Source: UBA6776 sp964636785 (GTDB lineage: Bacteria > Bdellovibrionota > Bdellovibrionia > Bdellovibrionales > UBA1609). Taken from it: DNA of 64,000 bases. The stretch spans positions 1 to 64,000 of the forward strand of contig CAZWVK010000001.1 of the NCBI GenBank assembly GCA_964636785.1, in the 5' to 3' direction. The translations under genes and the position numbers were made by a program. Shown here one piece after another: positions 51,059 through 59,452 of the stretch. How positions within the stretch are numbered: the stretch's first letter is position 1; every line of letters starts with the position of its first letter. The notes below the pieces were generated by a model. It did no database searches. It was not told where the DNA came from and saw only the letters and a list, made by a program, of their open reading frames with translations.

Positions 51059-51125
51059 GTACCTGTGCGGGCGGCGAGCCTTCTTTTTCTGATATGCACC
51101 GCATATCAGAAAAAGAAGCAGGTAC
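51059..51125. repeat. Interrupted palindrome after the rhomboid gene
   Basis: The inner stem 51080-51097 with 51101-51118 is 18 bp, perfect, with loop ACC. An outer GTACCTG (51059-51065) pairs with CAGGTAC (51119-51125), leaving a 14-nt unpaired strand on the left side. It could stabilise the 3' end; no long T-run follows. Confidence 0.85.
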
Positions 51126-51225
51126 TTTTCGGTACCTTTCGAGGCAGCACATGTCCGTCGATCGGCAGCTTCTATCTTCATCTCGAACTCAGGTTCGTTC
51201 AGAGTTGGCGCGGGTTTGCATATTC

Positions 51226-51274
51226 AAATGAACAAATTCTGAGTTTAAGTGAACATTTGGGCTCCCAAATGAAC
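51226..51274 (+). promoter_or_regulatory. Three direct AARTGAAC sites, probable operator
   Basis: AAATGAAC at 51226-51233, AAGTGAAC at 51247-51254 and AAATGAAC at 51267-51274 start 21 and 20 bp apart, about two helical turns. They lie just upstream of two HTH regulator genes, so autoregulation is likely. A TATACT at 51303-51308 touches the first ATG. Confidence 0.55.
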
Positions 51275-51308
51275 CGTGCTGGGCGGATAAATCAAAGAAA
51301 TTTATACT

Positions 51309-51602
51309 ATGAAAATGAATAAAGTCTGCTTAAAAGAGAATCTGAATCTTCTGATTGGAAAGCATGGAAGATCCTTATCAAGGGTTGCTCAAAGTGTCGG
51401 TATGAATAAGAGCACTTTACATGGTTACTTAAACGGAATCTTGCCAAAGTCCCTAGAAACAATCATCAAGCTTGCAGAGGTGCTTGAGGTGGAGCCGGAG
51501 AACCTATTGTTTTCTGATATATCTCGTTCTACTAAAAAAGAGTGTAAGGCTCACTATCAGCGCTTTGAAATAACAGTTCGCTCGTTGGATGAAGGTGAGT
51601 GA
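51309..51602 (+). CDS. XRE-family HTH regulator 1
   Basis: 97 residues. The HTH is 'GRSLSRVAQSVGMNKSTLHG', then 'YLNGILPKSLETIIKLAEVL' at about 20-60, a Cro/cI fold. The C-terminal 30 residues are charged and unassigned. ATG 51309 and ATG 51315 are both in frame. A TATACT box touches the first ATG, so the transcript may be leaderless or the true promoter lies further up, near the AARTGAAC array. It overlaps the next regulator's reading frame at the end. Confidence 0.82.
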   Translation: MKMNKVCLKENLNLLIGKHGRSLSRVAQSVGMNKSTLHGYLNGILPKSLETIIKLAEVLEVEPENLLFSDISRSTKKECKAHYQRFEITVRSLDEGE

Positions 51603-51603
51603 A

Positions 51604-51864
51604 ATGAGTCAGTTTAAGTCTATAGGACGATACTTTCTTAAAGCGAGAAAAAGTGCTGGGTTTACCCAGGAAGAAGTGGCCGAGAAAATGGGGTATTCAA
51701 GCGGTCAGTTTGTTTCAAACTGGGAGCGGGGGATGTGTCGTATTCCTATGGAGCATCTGCCTAGGTTAATTGGTTTATATAAGCTTAAGCCAAATAAAGT
51801 GATCGAAGTCATTCTTGAATTCGAGCGAAGACGACTTCAGTCCTACTTGAAGTCACGTCGCTAG
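51604..51864 (+). CDS. XRE-family HTH regulator 2
   Basis: 86 residues from ATG 51604, which has AAGGTGA a few bases upstream; the longer frame from 51589 lies inside the preceding gene. HTH 'KARKSAGFTQEEVAEKMGYS', then 'SGQFVSNWERGMCRIPMEHL'. It ends with a basic helix 'FERRRLQSYLKSRR'. Likely co-regulated with the preceding HTH gene. Its stop interlocks with that of the L,D-transpeptidase gene. Confidence 0.85.
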   Translation: MSQFKSIGRYFLKARKSAGFTQEEVAEKMGYSSGQFVSNWERGMCRIPMEHLPRLIGLYKLKPNKVIEVILEFERRRLQSYLKSRR

Positions 51865-52850
51865 TTCTCCAGAGGATGGCTGGCGGAAAGGGTGCGCTCG
51901 CTGTCCACTTTTAGAGGACTCCAGTCCTCACCCAAAATCTTAAGTTGGCCTTCTGAATCTTTTTTGACGTAGAGATGTTTTTGTCCCACATCTTTGTTTT
52001 GGTCTGATTGATAGTTTTGTAGAAAGCGAAAGACATACTTTTCACCATGTTTGAAAACATCAATATGATCCAAATCCACACGAATGAATGAATACTTCTC
52101 GTTTAAGCTCTCTTTAAAAGTCTTCCATTTGTTCAAGTTCATTCCCATGGACTTAAACTGACCATCATAAAAGGAAATATAATTCTCGATGTTTTTATTT
52201 TCCCAAGCTTCTTTCCAGCCTTGAAGCCACTTCAGATACTCAGTGCTTTTTTGAGTCCATTCCTTGGGAGTCATGTAATCGACTTTGTTTTGTACAATGA
52301 TCGGGGTGTTACGAAGAGAGATAAAATCCTTTAACTTTTCGATCACTTCATTTCTTACGACGACGCATCCCCTTGATCCGCGATTGAGACTCTGTGTATC
52401 CGGAATCGCATGAAGCCAAATGCCGCTTCCGGTTTTCTTTTCTATGCGATCAAAGAAATTCGGATAATCCATGGTGAATGCACGTTTTCCATATAAAGAA
52501 AAATCAAGATAGGGTTGCTCATAAGTTTCCAGGAAAAAATAGATCCCTTCCGGTGTCTTATGATCACCCCGGTAAAGCTTATTCCCTTTGTTCCTGCCCA
52601 TATCTGTTGGATATGAGGCGACAAGACTTGGTGGCTGGGAATTTTTCCAGAGGGTCAGTGTACGGTGGTCCTTGTCAACTAAAAATGCAAATTTCGTTTC
52701 TTTGGACAAATGAACCAATGCGGACGGAATTTTTCCTGCGGGTGGGGGCTGAACTTCTGGATCTGCATTTGAAGTTTTGCTGCTCAGAATGAGACACAGT
52801 GTCAGTGAGACTGAAAGAAATTTGAGTTGAGATATTGAAAAATGGCTCAA
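51861..52850 (-). CDS. Exported L,D-transpeptidase (YkuD family) with C-terminal NTF2-like domain
   Basis: 329 residues. Signal peptide ('LKFLSVSLTLCLILSSKTSN'). The YkuD domain has H147 in 'GIWLHAIPDTQSLNRG' and catalytic C162 in 'SRGCVVVRNEVIEKL'. Residues about 195-320 resemble an NTF2-like domain ('WLQGWKEAWENKNIENYISF', 'YDGQFKSMGMNLNKWKTFKE'). L,D-transpeptidases form 3-3 peptidoglycan links or attach residues; in Bdellovibrio they modify prey and self walls. The start is TTG 52850 with GGGGGAA upstream. Confidence 0.9.
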   Translation of the reverse strand: MSHFSISQLKFLSVSLTLCLILSSKTSNADPEVQPPPAGKIPSALVHLSKETKFAFLVDKDHRTLTLWKNSQPPSLVASYPTDMGRNKGNKLYRGDHKTPEGIYFFLETYEQPYLDFSLYGKRAFTMDYPNFFDRIEKKTGSGIWLHAIPDTQSLNRGSRGCVVVRNEVIEKLKDFISLRNTPIIVQNKVDYMTPKEWTQKSTEYLKWLQGWKEAWENKNIENYISFYDGQFKSMGMNLNKWKTFKESLNEKYSFIRVDLDHIDVFKHGEKYVFRFLQNYQSDQNKDVGQKHLYVKKDSEGQLKILGEDWSPLKVDSERTLSASHPLEN

Positions 52851-53015
52851 TGGAAATTCCCCCAGGAAATCCTATCGTCATTGGTTGGCTTGAACTCAAT
52901 TCTAATACGAACTATTCGATTTTTGGAATTATGTCGAAGTATTAACCACTCTCATGCACGACTTTAGCCCCAGATTCGATTGCCGATAAGTGAATGGTCG
53001 AGGAAAGGACGAAAT

Positions 53016-53519
53016 ATGGCTGAAGACCAAGCGCAAGAAGGTGGGAAGAAAAGAGACTTAGGAAAGATCCTTGGATTTGCGTTCATAGGACTCAATCTCG
53101 TTGGTCTAGGCTTTGGCTCATTTCTCGTTTATAGCGCGACTTTGGGTCATGAAACTCCATCTCTCAAAGACGAACAAGCGATGATTGAAGTTGCTGAATT
53201 TGAAAAATCGCTACGCGGTGATCCGGTCCTTTTCACACTAAAGGAATTTAATACGAATCTGGATGGTGTTCCTCGCCGCCTGATTCGCATGGCCGTAAGC
53301 CTTGAAATGCTGGATGAAGAAGGATTCGAAGAAGTCGTGGGGCTTGGACCTCAGACACGAGACGCTATTGTGCGTGTTATCAACTCGAAAACTTATTCGG
53401 ATCTAGAGACCGTACAGGGAAAGCTTCAGCTCAAAACCCAAATTGCAGCTGAGCTCAATGATTTTCTTAAGGTTGGCGTGGTAAAGGACGTCTATTTCTC
53501 TGACTTTGTGGTTCAATAA
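53016..53519 (+). CDS. FliL-like membrane protein
   Basis: 167 residues from ATG 53016 (AAAGGA upstream; the frame from 52980 lacks a site). One membrane helix ('ILGFAFIGLNLVGLGFGSFL') then a periplasmic domain with the FliL pattern: 'FTLKEFNTNLDGVPRRLIRM', 'AVSLEMLDEEGFEEV', 'TRDAIVRVINSKTYSDLETV' and 'LNDFLKVGVVKDVYFSDFVV'. FliL supports flagellar stators. No other flagellar gene is nearby, so it may be an orphan member serving another motor. Confidence 0.8.
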   Translation: MAEDQAQEGGKKRDLGKILGFAFIGLNLVGLGFGSFLVYSATLGHETPSLKDEQAMIEVAEFEKSLRGDPVLFTLKEFNTNLDGVPRRLIRMAVSLEMLDEEGFEEVVGLGPQTRDAIVRVINSKTYSDLETVQGKLQLKTQIAAELNDFLKVGVVKDVYFSDFVVQ

Positions 53520-53578
53520 AGCGCATTGACCGACCGGTGAGTTATTCGCAACAATAGTTGTTTCTTCTCGGGGGGTCC

Positions 53579-54916
53579 ATGCGACAATTTCTCAATGTAT
53601 TATCCGTTGTTCTCATTTCATTTCTAACTTCCTCTTTATCTACGGCTGCACCAGACGCACAGAATGTTCGGGTTCAGCTGGATGTGGAGAAGTGGGTTCT
53701 TCCAAATGGGCTCACCGTTTTACTTCATCAGGATCCCTCTGTTCCCTTAGTGAGTTATCAGCAATGGTATCGAGTGGGCTCCAAGGATGAGCAGGTTGGT
53801 CTTACAGGCCTTGCTCATTTCTTCGAACACTTGATGTTCAAAGGATCAGAGAATTTTTCCAAAGAAACATTCAATCGGGATTTGAACTCCAAGGGGGCAA
53901 ATTTCAATGCATTCACGTCGGGAGATTACACGGGGTATTACATCAATGCCCCAGCCGATGCCTTAGAGTATTTGATTAAAGTGGAAGCGGATCGCATGCG
54001 CAGGCTGGTGTTTGATGAAAAAGAGATTCAAACTGAGCGTGAAGTTGTTAAAGAAGAGCGTCGCGTGCGCTATGAAAATTCGCCCGAAGGTTTTCTGTGG
54101 ATTGCTCTTCCAAAACTCATGTATCAGAACCTTCCTTATCGCTGGCCGACCATCGGTTCGATGGAAGATCTTAACCGTGCGAAGCTTTCCGACTTCAAGG
54201 ATTTTTACACTCGATTTTATGCTCCTAACAATGCGGTGATTGTTGTCGCAGGGCTCTTTGATAAATCTCAGGTTCGCAAATGGATTGAAAAAGAATACGG
54301 TGATTTTAAATCTCAAGAGATTGTGCGACCTGAATTTAAACCTGAGCCGGTGCAAACCAAACCTCGCAGTGAAACGATCTCCTGGAAGGTCGATAGCCCA
54401 AGAATGACCATTGCTTATCCAACCGTGGATATCAAAAATAAGGATGCCTATGCTCTTGAGATTCTTGGAGCTATTCTTGGTGATGGCGCCTCTAGTCGTC
54501 TCCACCATAAGCTCGTTTATGAAGATCAATTGGTGACCTCGGTTTCTGCATTTCATTATCCACAAACACTGGCTGGAAGAATGATCTTTTCAGCGAGTCT
54601 CAAAAAAGGGACCAGCGCAAATACGATTCGAAAAATCATTGAGAACGAGATTCTTAATCTTCTCAATCGTGGCTTGAAAAAGGACGAACTTGAGAAAGCA
54701 AAGAATCAAATTCTCACTTCCCAAGTCGATATGCTTAAAAAAGTCAGTGGGAGAGCGCGAGCTTTAGCATTTAATGAAATTGTTTTTGAGGATTATTCGC
54801 GGCTATTTTCCGATCTGGAGCGCTATATGGAAGTCAGTGAAGACGATATTCTAAGAGTAGCTAAAACATATCTTAAGCCTAAGTTCCAAAACATCGTGAT
54901 TGTTCAGCCGGAATAG
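53579..54916 (+). CDS. M16 zinc peptidase (active subunit)
   Basis: 445 residues from ATG 53579, which has GGGGGG upstream. Signal peptide ('FLNVLSVVLISFLTSSLSTA'). The inverted zinc motif is H80-x-x-E83-H84 ('LAHFFEHLMFKGS') with the distal E160 ('VKEERRVRYENSP'), so it should be catalytic. It is periplasmic. The next gene is an M16 paralogue without this motif; the two probably form a heterodimer, as in the mitochondrial processing peptidase. Confidence 0.92.
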   Translation: MRQFLNVLSVVLISFLTSSLSTAAPDAQNVRVQLDVEKWVLPNGLTVLLHQDPSVPLVSYQQWYRVGSKDEQVGLTGLAHFFEHLMFKGSENFSKETFNRDLNSKGANFNAFTSGDYTGYYINAPADALEYLIKVEADRMRRLVFDEKEIQTEREVVKEERRVRYENSPEGFLWIALPKLMYQNLPYRWPTIGSMEDLNRAKLSDFKDFYTRFYAPNNAVIVVAGLFDKSQVRKWIEKEYGDFKSQEIVRPEFKPEPVQTKPRSETISWKVDSPRMTIAYPTVDIKNKDAYALEILGAILGDGASSRLHHKLVYEDQLVTSVSAFHYPQTLAGRMIFSASLKKGTSANTIRKIIENEILNLLNRGLKKDELEKAKNQILTSQVDMLKKVSGRARALAFNEIVFEDYSRLFSDLERYMEVSEDDILRVAKTYLKPKFQNIVIVQPE

Positions 54917-54926
54917 GAGTAGAGCA

Positions 54927-56318
54927 GTGAAAAAGACTTCATTTAAATCTATTTTAGTTTTTGGTTTTTTAATTTTTTCAATTCTGGGGTGTCAAAGCCT
55001 TACAAAGCGAACCGAAGAGTTTAAGCTCATCGCTCATAAGGAAGAGGTACTACCCAACGGAATGAGGATCCTTTGGATCGAGGACGGCAAGATTCCTTAT
55101 TTCAGTATGAGAATGGTTATTCCCGTTGGATCTTCTCGAGATCCAAAAGGCAAGGAAGGCCTAGCGAATATGGTGGCCTCACTGCTTGATAAAGGGACTT
55201 CAAAGCGAAATGCCGTGCAAATTGCGAATGATTTAGAGCGCCTTGGTCTTACATTCGCAGCAAGCTCGGATGCGGATTCCACTTTTATCGGGATTTCTGG
55301 ACTTTCGATTCATGCGAACATTGCGAGCGATGAATTTTTTAAATTGCTAACGGATTCGAAGTTTTTTGAAAGTGAAATTAAAAGAGACGCTGAACTCACT
55401 TCCGCGCAAATTAGAAAGATGTTTGATAATCCAAAATCAGTTGCATCTATCGCAACGGAAAAAGTGCTTTTTGGAAATCACCCTTATGCATCAATGGTAT
55501 CGGGTGATTTAGATTCATTGAAGGCCATTCGCAGAACACATGTTTTAGAGTTCTATAAAAATCATTACCAGCCAAACGGAGCTGTGCTTGCAGTGGTTGG
55601 TAAATTTGGGGACGCCGAACAGAGCAATATTCGTAAACTCTTCTCAAGTTGGAATGTAAAAGGGGTAGACCTTAAACCGATTGCCCAGCCTCAAGCTGCA
55701 AAGCCACAGATTGTTTTTGTTGAAAAGCCAGGTCTCAAGCAAGCTGAAATTCGCATGGCACATCTTGGAATTCCACGCAATCATCCGGATTACTTAAAGC
55801 TTCGCGTGGCCAATACGATTTTGGGAGAGTCCTTTATTGGTCGACTGTTTTCAGAAATAAGAGAAAAGCGGGGGTTAACTTATTCCATATATTCTTACTT
55901 CGATACTCGTGAAGTGTCTGGGCCGTTTGTCATTTCAACCTTTACAAGGCTGGATAAGATTCCGGAAATGATTGAAGAAACTCAGAAAGTTTATTCTGGT
56001 TTTGCGCAAGGTGTTTCCGAAGCAGATATCAAAGATGCCGTCTCCTATCTGAAAGGAAGTTTTCCGCAGGTGATTGAAACCGGTGAAGATTTGGCGCGCC
56101 AGCTTTTAATTCTTTATCGTTATGGTGTGGATCCATCTTATCTTGCGGATTTTATGAAGAACATTTCGCAGATTGACGCTACGGAAGTGAATGAGGTTCT
56201 TAAGGCTCATTTTAAACCTGAAAATTTAACGATTGTGGTCCACGGGCCCCCGGGATCTCAAGTGGGCTTAGAAAAATTTGGAGCTGTAAAGAAGCTCAAA
56301 CTGAACGATCTTTACTAG
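54927..56318 (+). CDS. M16-family lipoprotein lacking the zinc motif
   Basis: 463 residues from GTG 54927 (AGGAG eight bases upstream; the earlier ATG at 54900 lies in the preceding gene). Lipobox 'IFSILGC'. The usual HxxEH is replaced by 'LANMVASLLDKGTSKRN', so it is catalytically dead, but the R/Y C-terminal region 'RLFSEIREKRGLTYSIYSYF' is conserved. It should pair with the active subunit just upstream (10 bp) and help bind peptide. Confidence 0.92.
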   Translation: MKKTSFKSILVFGFLIFSILGCQSLTKRTEEFKLIAHKEEVLPNGMRILWIEDGKIPYFSMRMVIPVGSSRDPKGKEGLANMVASLLDKGTSKRNAVQIANDLERLGLTFAASSDADSTFIGISGLSIHANIASDEFFKLLTDSKFFESEIKRDAELTSAQIRKMFDNPKSVASIATEKVLFGNHPYASMVSGDLDSLKAIRRTHVLEFYKNHYQPNGAVLAVVGKFGDAEQSNIRKLFSSWNVKGVDLKPIAQPQAAKPQIVFVEKPGLKQAEIRMAHLGIPRNHPDYLKLRVANTILGESFIGRLFSEIREKRGLTYSIYSYFDTREVSGPFVISTFTRLDKIPEMIEETQKVYSGFAQGVSEADIKDAVSYLKGSFPQVIETGEDLARQLLILYRYGVDPSYLADFMKNISQIDATEVNEVLKAHFKPENLTIVVHGPPGSQVGLEKFGAVKKLKLNDLY

Positions 56319-56322
56319 AGCT

Positions 56323-57027
56323 TTATTTCTTTAAGAAGAGATAAAGCGCGGCTATCAATGCCAATCCGGCAAGAAGAAGTCCAGCTAGATAGATAGTCGG
56401 GATCTTCTGAGCCGGAAGCTGTTCAGAATCCAACTCTCCCATCAGGTTTTGACTTGGACTTTGAGTAGCCATTGGAGCAATCCCGCCACCTGATGAGTTT
56501 GAATTCGCCGCCTGAAGCTTCACCTGATGCACCCGAAGACTTTTCATGACCGATTCAAATACAGAATTGAATTGATCCCACTTGTCCTTTTCGGCACTCA
56601 TCGTCACCATGATCGCAAGTGGAGCCTTCACCGTGGCCAGATAAAGTGTATAGAAGTTATTAACCTCACTGTTTAAGTGCATACTTTGAACCCACTCCTG
56701 GCCCTGAAGAGTGCGGCGATTGGTCTTCAAGACTTGAGACATCACTGGTGTGTTTGAGCCCATTTGATGCGACCTTGGCTTGTTAAGATGAGCTTCAAAA
56801 TTCGCCAGCTGATCCATGGTGCCAGCCTCTTTGGATGTGATCGTAATGATCGCAAACTTTTTTTCTGAAGCTTTCGACGGCTCGCAAATCCAATTGGGTG
56901 GCACTTGTGAGCAATTCCAGGAATCGCTGATTTCAAAACTGACATAGTCGGTCTTAAAGGGCTTCGCAAACCCTTGTTCTAAGGTGCTGCTGATCAATAT
57001 GAGGAGAGTCAGTTTGAGTAAATTCAT
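56323..57027 (-). CDS. Exported membrane-anchored protein, paralogue of the upstream gene
   Basis: 234 residues, unknown. A signal peptide (MNLLKLTLLILISSTLEQGF), a body sharing 'FEISDSWNCSQVPPNWICEP', 'ITSKEAGTMDQLANFEAHL' and 'LYLATVKAPLAIMVTMSAEK' with the neighbour, and a C-terminal membrane helix ('LAGLLLAGLALIAALYLFLK'). The two Cys ('WNC' and 'WIC') are conserved in both and likely form a disulfide. A tandem duplicate; the function is unknown. Confidence 0.75.
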   Translation of the reverse strand: MNLLKLTLLILISSTLEQGFAKPFKTDYVSFEISDSWNCSQVPPNWICEPSKASEKKFAIITITSKEAGTMDQLANFEAHLNKPRSHQMGSNTPVMSQVLKTNRRTLQGQEWVQSMHLNSEVNNFYTLYLATVKAPLAIMVTMSAEKDKWDQFNSVFESVMKSLRVHQVKLQAANSNSSGGGIAPMATQSPSQNLMGELDSEQLPAQKIPTIYLAGLLLAGLALIAALYLFLKK

Positions 57028-57028
57028 T

Positions 57029-57787
57029 TTATTTCTTTGATTTCTTTTTTACTGGGCTGTTTTTCTTTCGCATCTTTATAAAGATAAAACCTCCAACAGC
57101 TCCAGCAAGAAGAGCTAAGAGAAGAAGATTCATCACGGTCGAATTTCCGCCTGAATTCTCCTCGGGAAGACCAGAGGCATCGCCAAGAAGTGGAATGTGG
57201 TTTCCAATAGGAGCCCCAATGGTCTCATTGCTTCCACGCACGCTTCCGATTCCATCTTTTCTAGATAGCAGATCTTTAGAGGCGACCACGCGAAGAGAGT
57301 CGATCGCTTTAAGAAAATCCTGGCTGTATTTGGTGTAATGCTCTTTGTGCGCACTAAAGGTCACAAGGATTGCAATCCTCTCTTTTACGGTTGCCAGGTA
57401 GCGCGTAAAGTAAGGTCCTACTTCGCTTCCAAGGTGCATGCCGTCCACCCAAAGGTGATTGGCGATCAATCGCTGTTTAACATGTAGGACTTGAGATTTC
57501 TGCGGGGTCCCATCTTTAGCCGGAACCATTCGCGGCGTCTGCAGGTGAGCTTGATAAGAGGCGAGGGTGTCTGCCGGCCCCACTTCCTTTGCCGTTAGAA
57601 TGATGATCGCCTCTCGTATTTTCTTTGTGTATGTGCTCTCGCACACCCATTCCGCACCTTCCAATTTGCAATCCCAGTTTGTTGGGAGTTCAAAGCTAAT
57701 ATAGGCGTTTCGAAAACGTTTCGCGCTGGCGTCCCACGAAAGAATAAACAATGGCACTAAGAGAATCCGTAAGAATAATCGGTTCAA
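57029..57787 (-). CDS. Exported membrane-anchored protein, paralogue of the downstream gene
   Basis: 252 residues. The start is TTG 57787, nine bases after AAGGAG, giving 'NRLFLRILLVPLFILSWDAS' as a signal peptide; the open frame reaches 57931 but without a site. It shares 'FELPTNWDCKLEGAEWVCES', 'ILTAKEVGPADTLASYQAHL' and 'YLATVKERIAILVTFSAHKE' with the next gene, and a C-terminal helix ('LLLLALLAGAVGGFIFIKM') followed by a Lys tail. One base separates it from its paralogue. Confidence 0.75.
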   Translation of the reverse strand: MNRLFLRILLVPLFILSWDASAKRFRNAYISFELPTNWDCKLEGAEWVCESTYTKKIREAIIILTAKEVGPADTLASYQAHLQTPRMVPAKDGTPQKSQVLHVKQRLIANHLWVDGMHLGSEVGPYFTRYLATVKERIAILVTFSAHKEHYTKYSQDFLKAIDSLRVVASKDLLSRKDGIGSVRGSNETIGAPIGNHIPLLGDASGLPEENSGGNSTVMNLLLLALLAGAVGGFIFIKMRKKNSPVKKKSKK

Positions 57788-57918
57788 CTTCAGTCTCTCC
57801 TTGAAAGGGTTCACGCTGCTAATATGACAATAAGTATAAAAGAGCGCCTTGCTAAGAGGAAAGAATATCCCGACATTCTCATCTTGAAACACTGGTCTTT
57901 GGTCGGTGATTGGCGGGC

Positions 57919-57943
57919 AAAAAGAAAGCATCCTCTCGGATGC
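57919..57943 (-). terminator. Orphan intrinsic terminator (minus strand)
   Basis: GCATCC (57928-57933), loop TCTC, GGATGC (57938-57943); on the minus strand the stem is followed by TTTCTTTTT. No gene lies within 250 bp upstream on that strand. Confidence 0.6.
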
Positions 57944-58142
57944 CTTCTCCCTCCCTTGATTTTTGAAACAACAACGTTTAGATCGTTTGAGCCCAAAATC
58001 CCCCGAAGTTGAGCTGTGCCCAAGAGTTAATCGCGAAATTTATCATCGTCCATGAAGAATGTTTTTAGAGCTGGGATAAATGAGATTTATGGATAAAAAG
58101 GCCTGTGATTTCAAGTGCTTAGCATTAAACATCAAAGAGTGT

Positions 58143-58170
58143 TTGAAATTGCATAAGAATTTTTTATAAT
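58143..58170 (+). promoter_or_regulatory. Probable lysR-family gene promoter
   Basis: TTGAAA (58143-58148) and TATAAT (58165-58170, perfect consensus) are 16 bp apart. The TTG start at 58209 follows GGAGG. Confidence 0.6.
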
Positions 58171-58208
58171 AACACAGAGCAAGTTAACAGAACCCGTGGA
58201 GGTTTTTT

Positions 58209-59114
58209 TTGAATCACCAGCAATTAGCGACGTTTGTAACCGTGATCTCGGAAGGCAGCATGACTGCCGCAGCAGAGAAGCTCTCGCTGACTCAACCAGC
58301 TGTGAGCCAGCAAATCCGTAATCTCGAGGAAGAGCAGGGGGTTAACTTATTGGTGCGAGGAACCCGTCAGGTGAAGCCGACTCTTCAGGGGCAGATTCTT
58401 TATGATTACGCGAAACGAATTTTACATCTCACTCAGCAAGCTCAAGTTGCGATTCAAACAACGTCACAAGATCTTGTCGGAGATTTAAGAATCAGCACCT
58501 ACAACTCAATTGGTCTGTTTTTGGTTTCTCCTATCATGGGAATGTTTCTCAAACACAATTCTAAGCTTCGTTTGAATCTCAACTATGGCAAAGGCGAGAG
58601 AATCATCAATGATATGAGAAGTGGACTTGTGGATGTCGTCATTCTTCCGGATATGAAATCTGAATTTGGAATTGAATTTCCGGATTATGAAAAGCATTTC
58701 CTGTTCAACGATGAAATGTGGCTGGTCGGCTCCGGAAAAGACACGACACTTCCGGATGTGATTTCGATGAAAGAATTCACAACGAAACCTGTTGTTTCAT
58801 TCACCGATAAGTACCCAGGCTTTCGCAAAATGATGGATGCAAAAATTCAGGAAAATCGATTGAAATTGGAGCCTGTTTTCGCCACAGACAATGTGGGGAC
58901 TGTGAAAAGAGTCGTTGAATCAGGACTTGGTTGGGGATTTTTACCTTCTCACAGTATCAGAAAGCAGGTTCGCGCTGGGCGAATGATGAGAGTGCAAGTT
59001 GAGGATTTAAAATACTCGGTGAATATAAATATGTATTGTTTGAAGAAGGAAGAAAATCGCATAATGTACGACACCTTTCTTCGCGCTCTTCAGCAGCAAG
59101 CGACGTCCGCTTAG
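58209..59114 (+). CDS. LysR-family transcriptional regulator
   Basis: 301 residues. The winged HTH at 1-60 is 'GSMTAAAEKLSLTQPAVSQQ', then 'IRNLEEEQGVNLLVRGTRQV'; a LysR substrate-binding domain fills 90-300 ('LRISTYNSIGLFLVSPIMGM', 'GLVDVVILPDMKSEFGIEF'). TTG start with GGAGG six bases upstream. No divergent metabolic gene adjoins it, so its target cannot be inferred. An intrinsic terminator follows at 59175. Confidence 0.93.
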   Translation: MNHQQLATFVTVISEGSMTAAAEKLSLTQPAVSQQIRNLEEEQGVNLLVRGTRQVKPTLQGQILYDYAKRILHLTQQAQVAIQTTSQDLVGDLRISTYNSIGLFLVSPIMGMFLKHNSKLRLNLNYGKGERIINDMRSGLVDVVILPDMKSEFGIEFPDYEKHFLFNDEMWLVGSGKDTTLPDVISMKEFTTKPVVSFTDKYPGFRKMMDAKIQENRLKLEPVFATDNVGTVKRVVESGLGWGFLPSHSIRKQVRAGRMMRVQVEDLKYSVNINMYCLKKEENRIMYDTFLRALQQQATSA

Positions 59115-59452
59115 CGGGACTTATCGCACGTTTGCATTAGTTTAAGTTTTCGCTCGCCAAAAGTTTTGTTTATGAAAGAGGATTTTTTTTGAAATCCTCT
59201 TTTTTTAATCTGAATTAAAGTTTCTTCATCTGAGCAAGTGAGCTCAAAACCAGTTCACTTAGAAAAATAAATTTTAAAATTTGGTGTTGGACTCGCGTGC
59301 AGAAGTGGCGATAGCCGTGCATAATGCAACGTCATTCTTCCTTCATAAGAAATTTAAGCCTCACCTAGACTTGTGTCTTTTTTGTTAAGTTTTTTTCAAA
59401 GTTTTGTAACGCTTTATCCATCTCTCAAAAAGTGAAACCAAAAGGAGTAGAG
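59115..59452. other. Intergenic region after the LysR gene
   Basis: About 340 bp, AT-rich. It holds the LysR terminator (59175-59206) and presumably the promoter of the downstream subtilase, but I find no clear -35/-10 pair. No RNA gene or repeat was recognised. Confidence 0.6.
59175..59206 (+). terminator. Intrinsic terminator of the LysR gene
   Basis: AAAGAGGATTT (59175-59185) pairs with AAATCCTCTTT (59192-59202) over a short T-rich loop and is followed by TTTT. Confidence 0.9.

Larger units (their letters stand above)
57788..58208. other. Intergenic region between the tandem paralogues and lysR
   Basis: About 420 bp without a convincing gene. It contains an orphan minus-strand terminator, a plus-strand promoter for the LysR gene, and an 8-codon minus-strand frame at 58053-58027. 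A 70-codon minus frame at 57811-58023 starts with TTG and has no family features. Confidence 0.6.

Noticed and set aside
57811..58023. 70-codon minus-strand frame upstream of the tandem paralogues
   Set aside because: TTG start, no recognisable features, and it runs through the orphan terminator; kept only as intergenic sequence.
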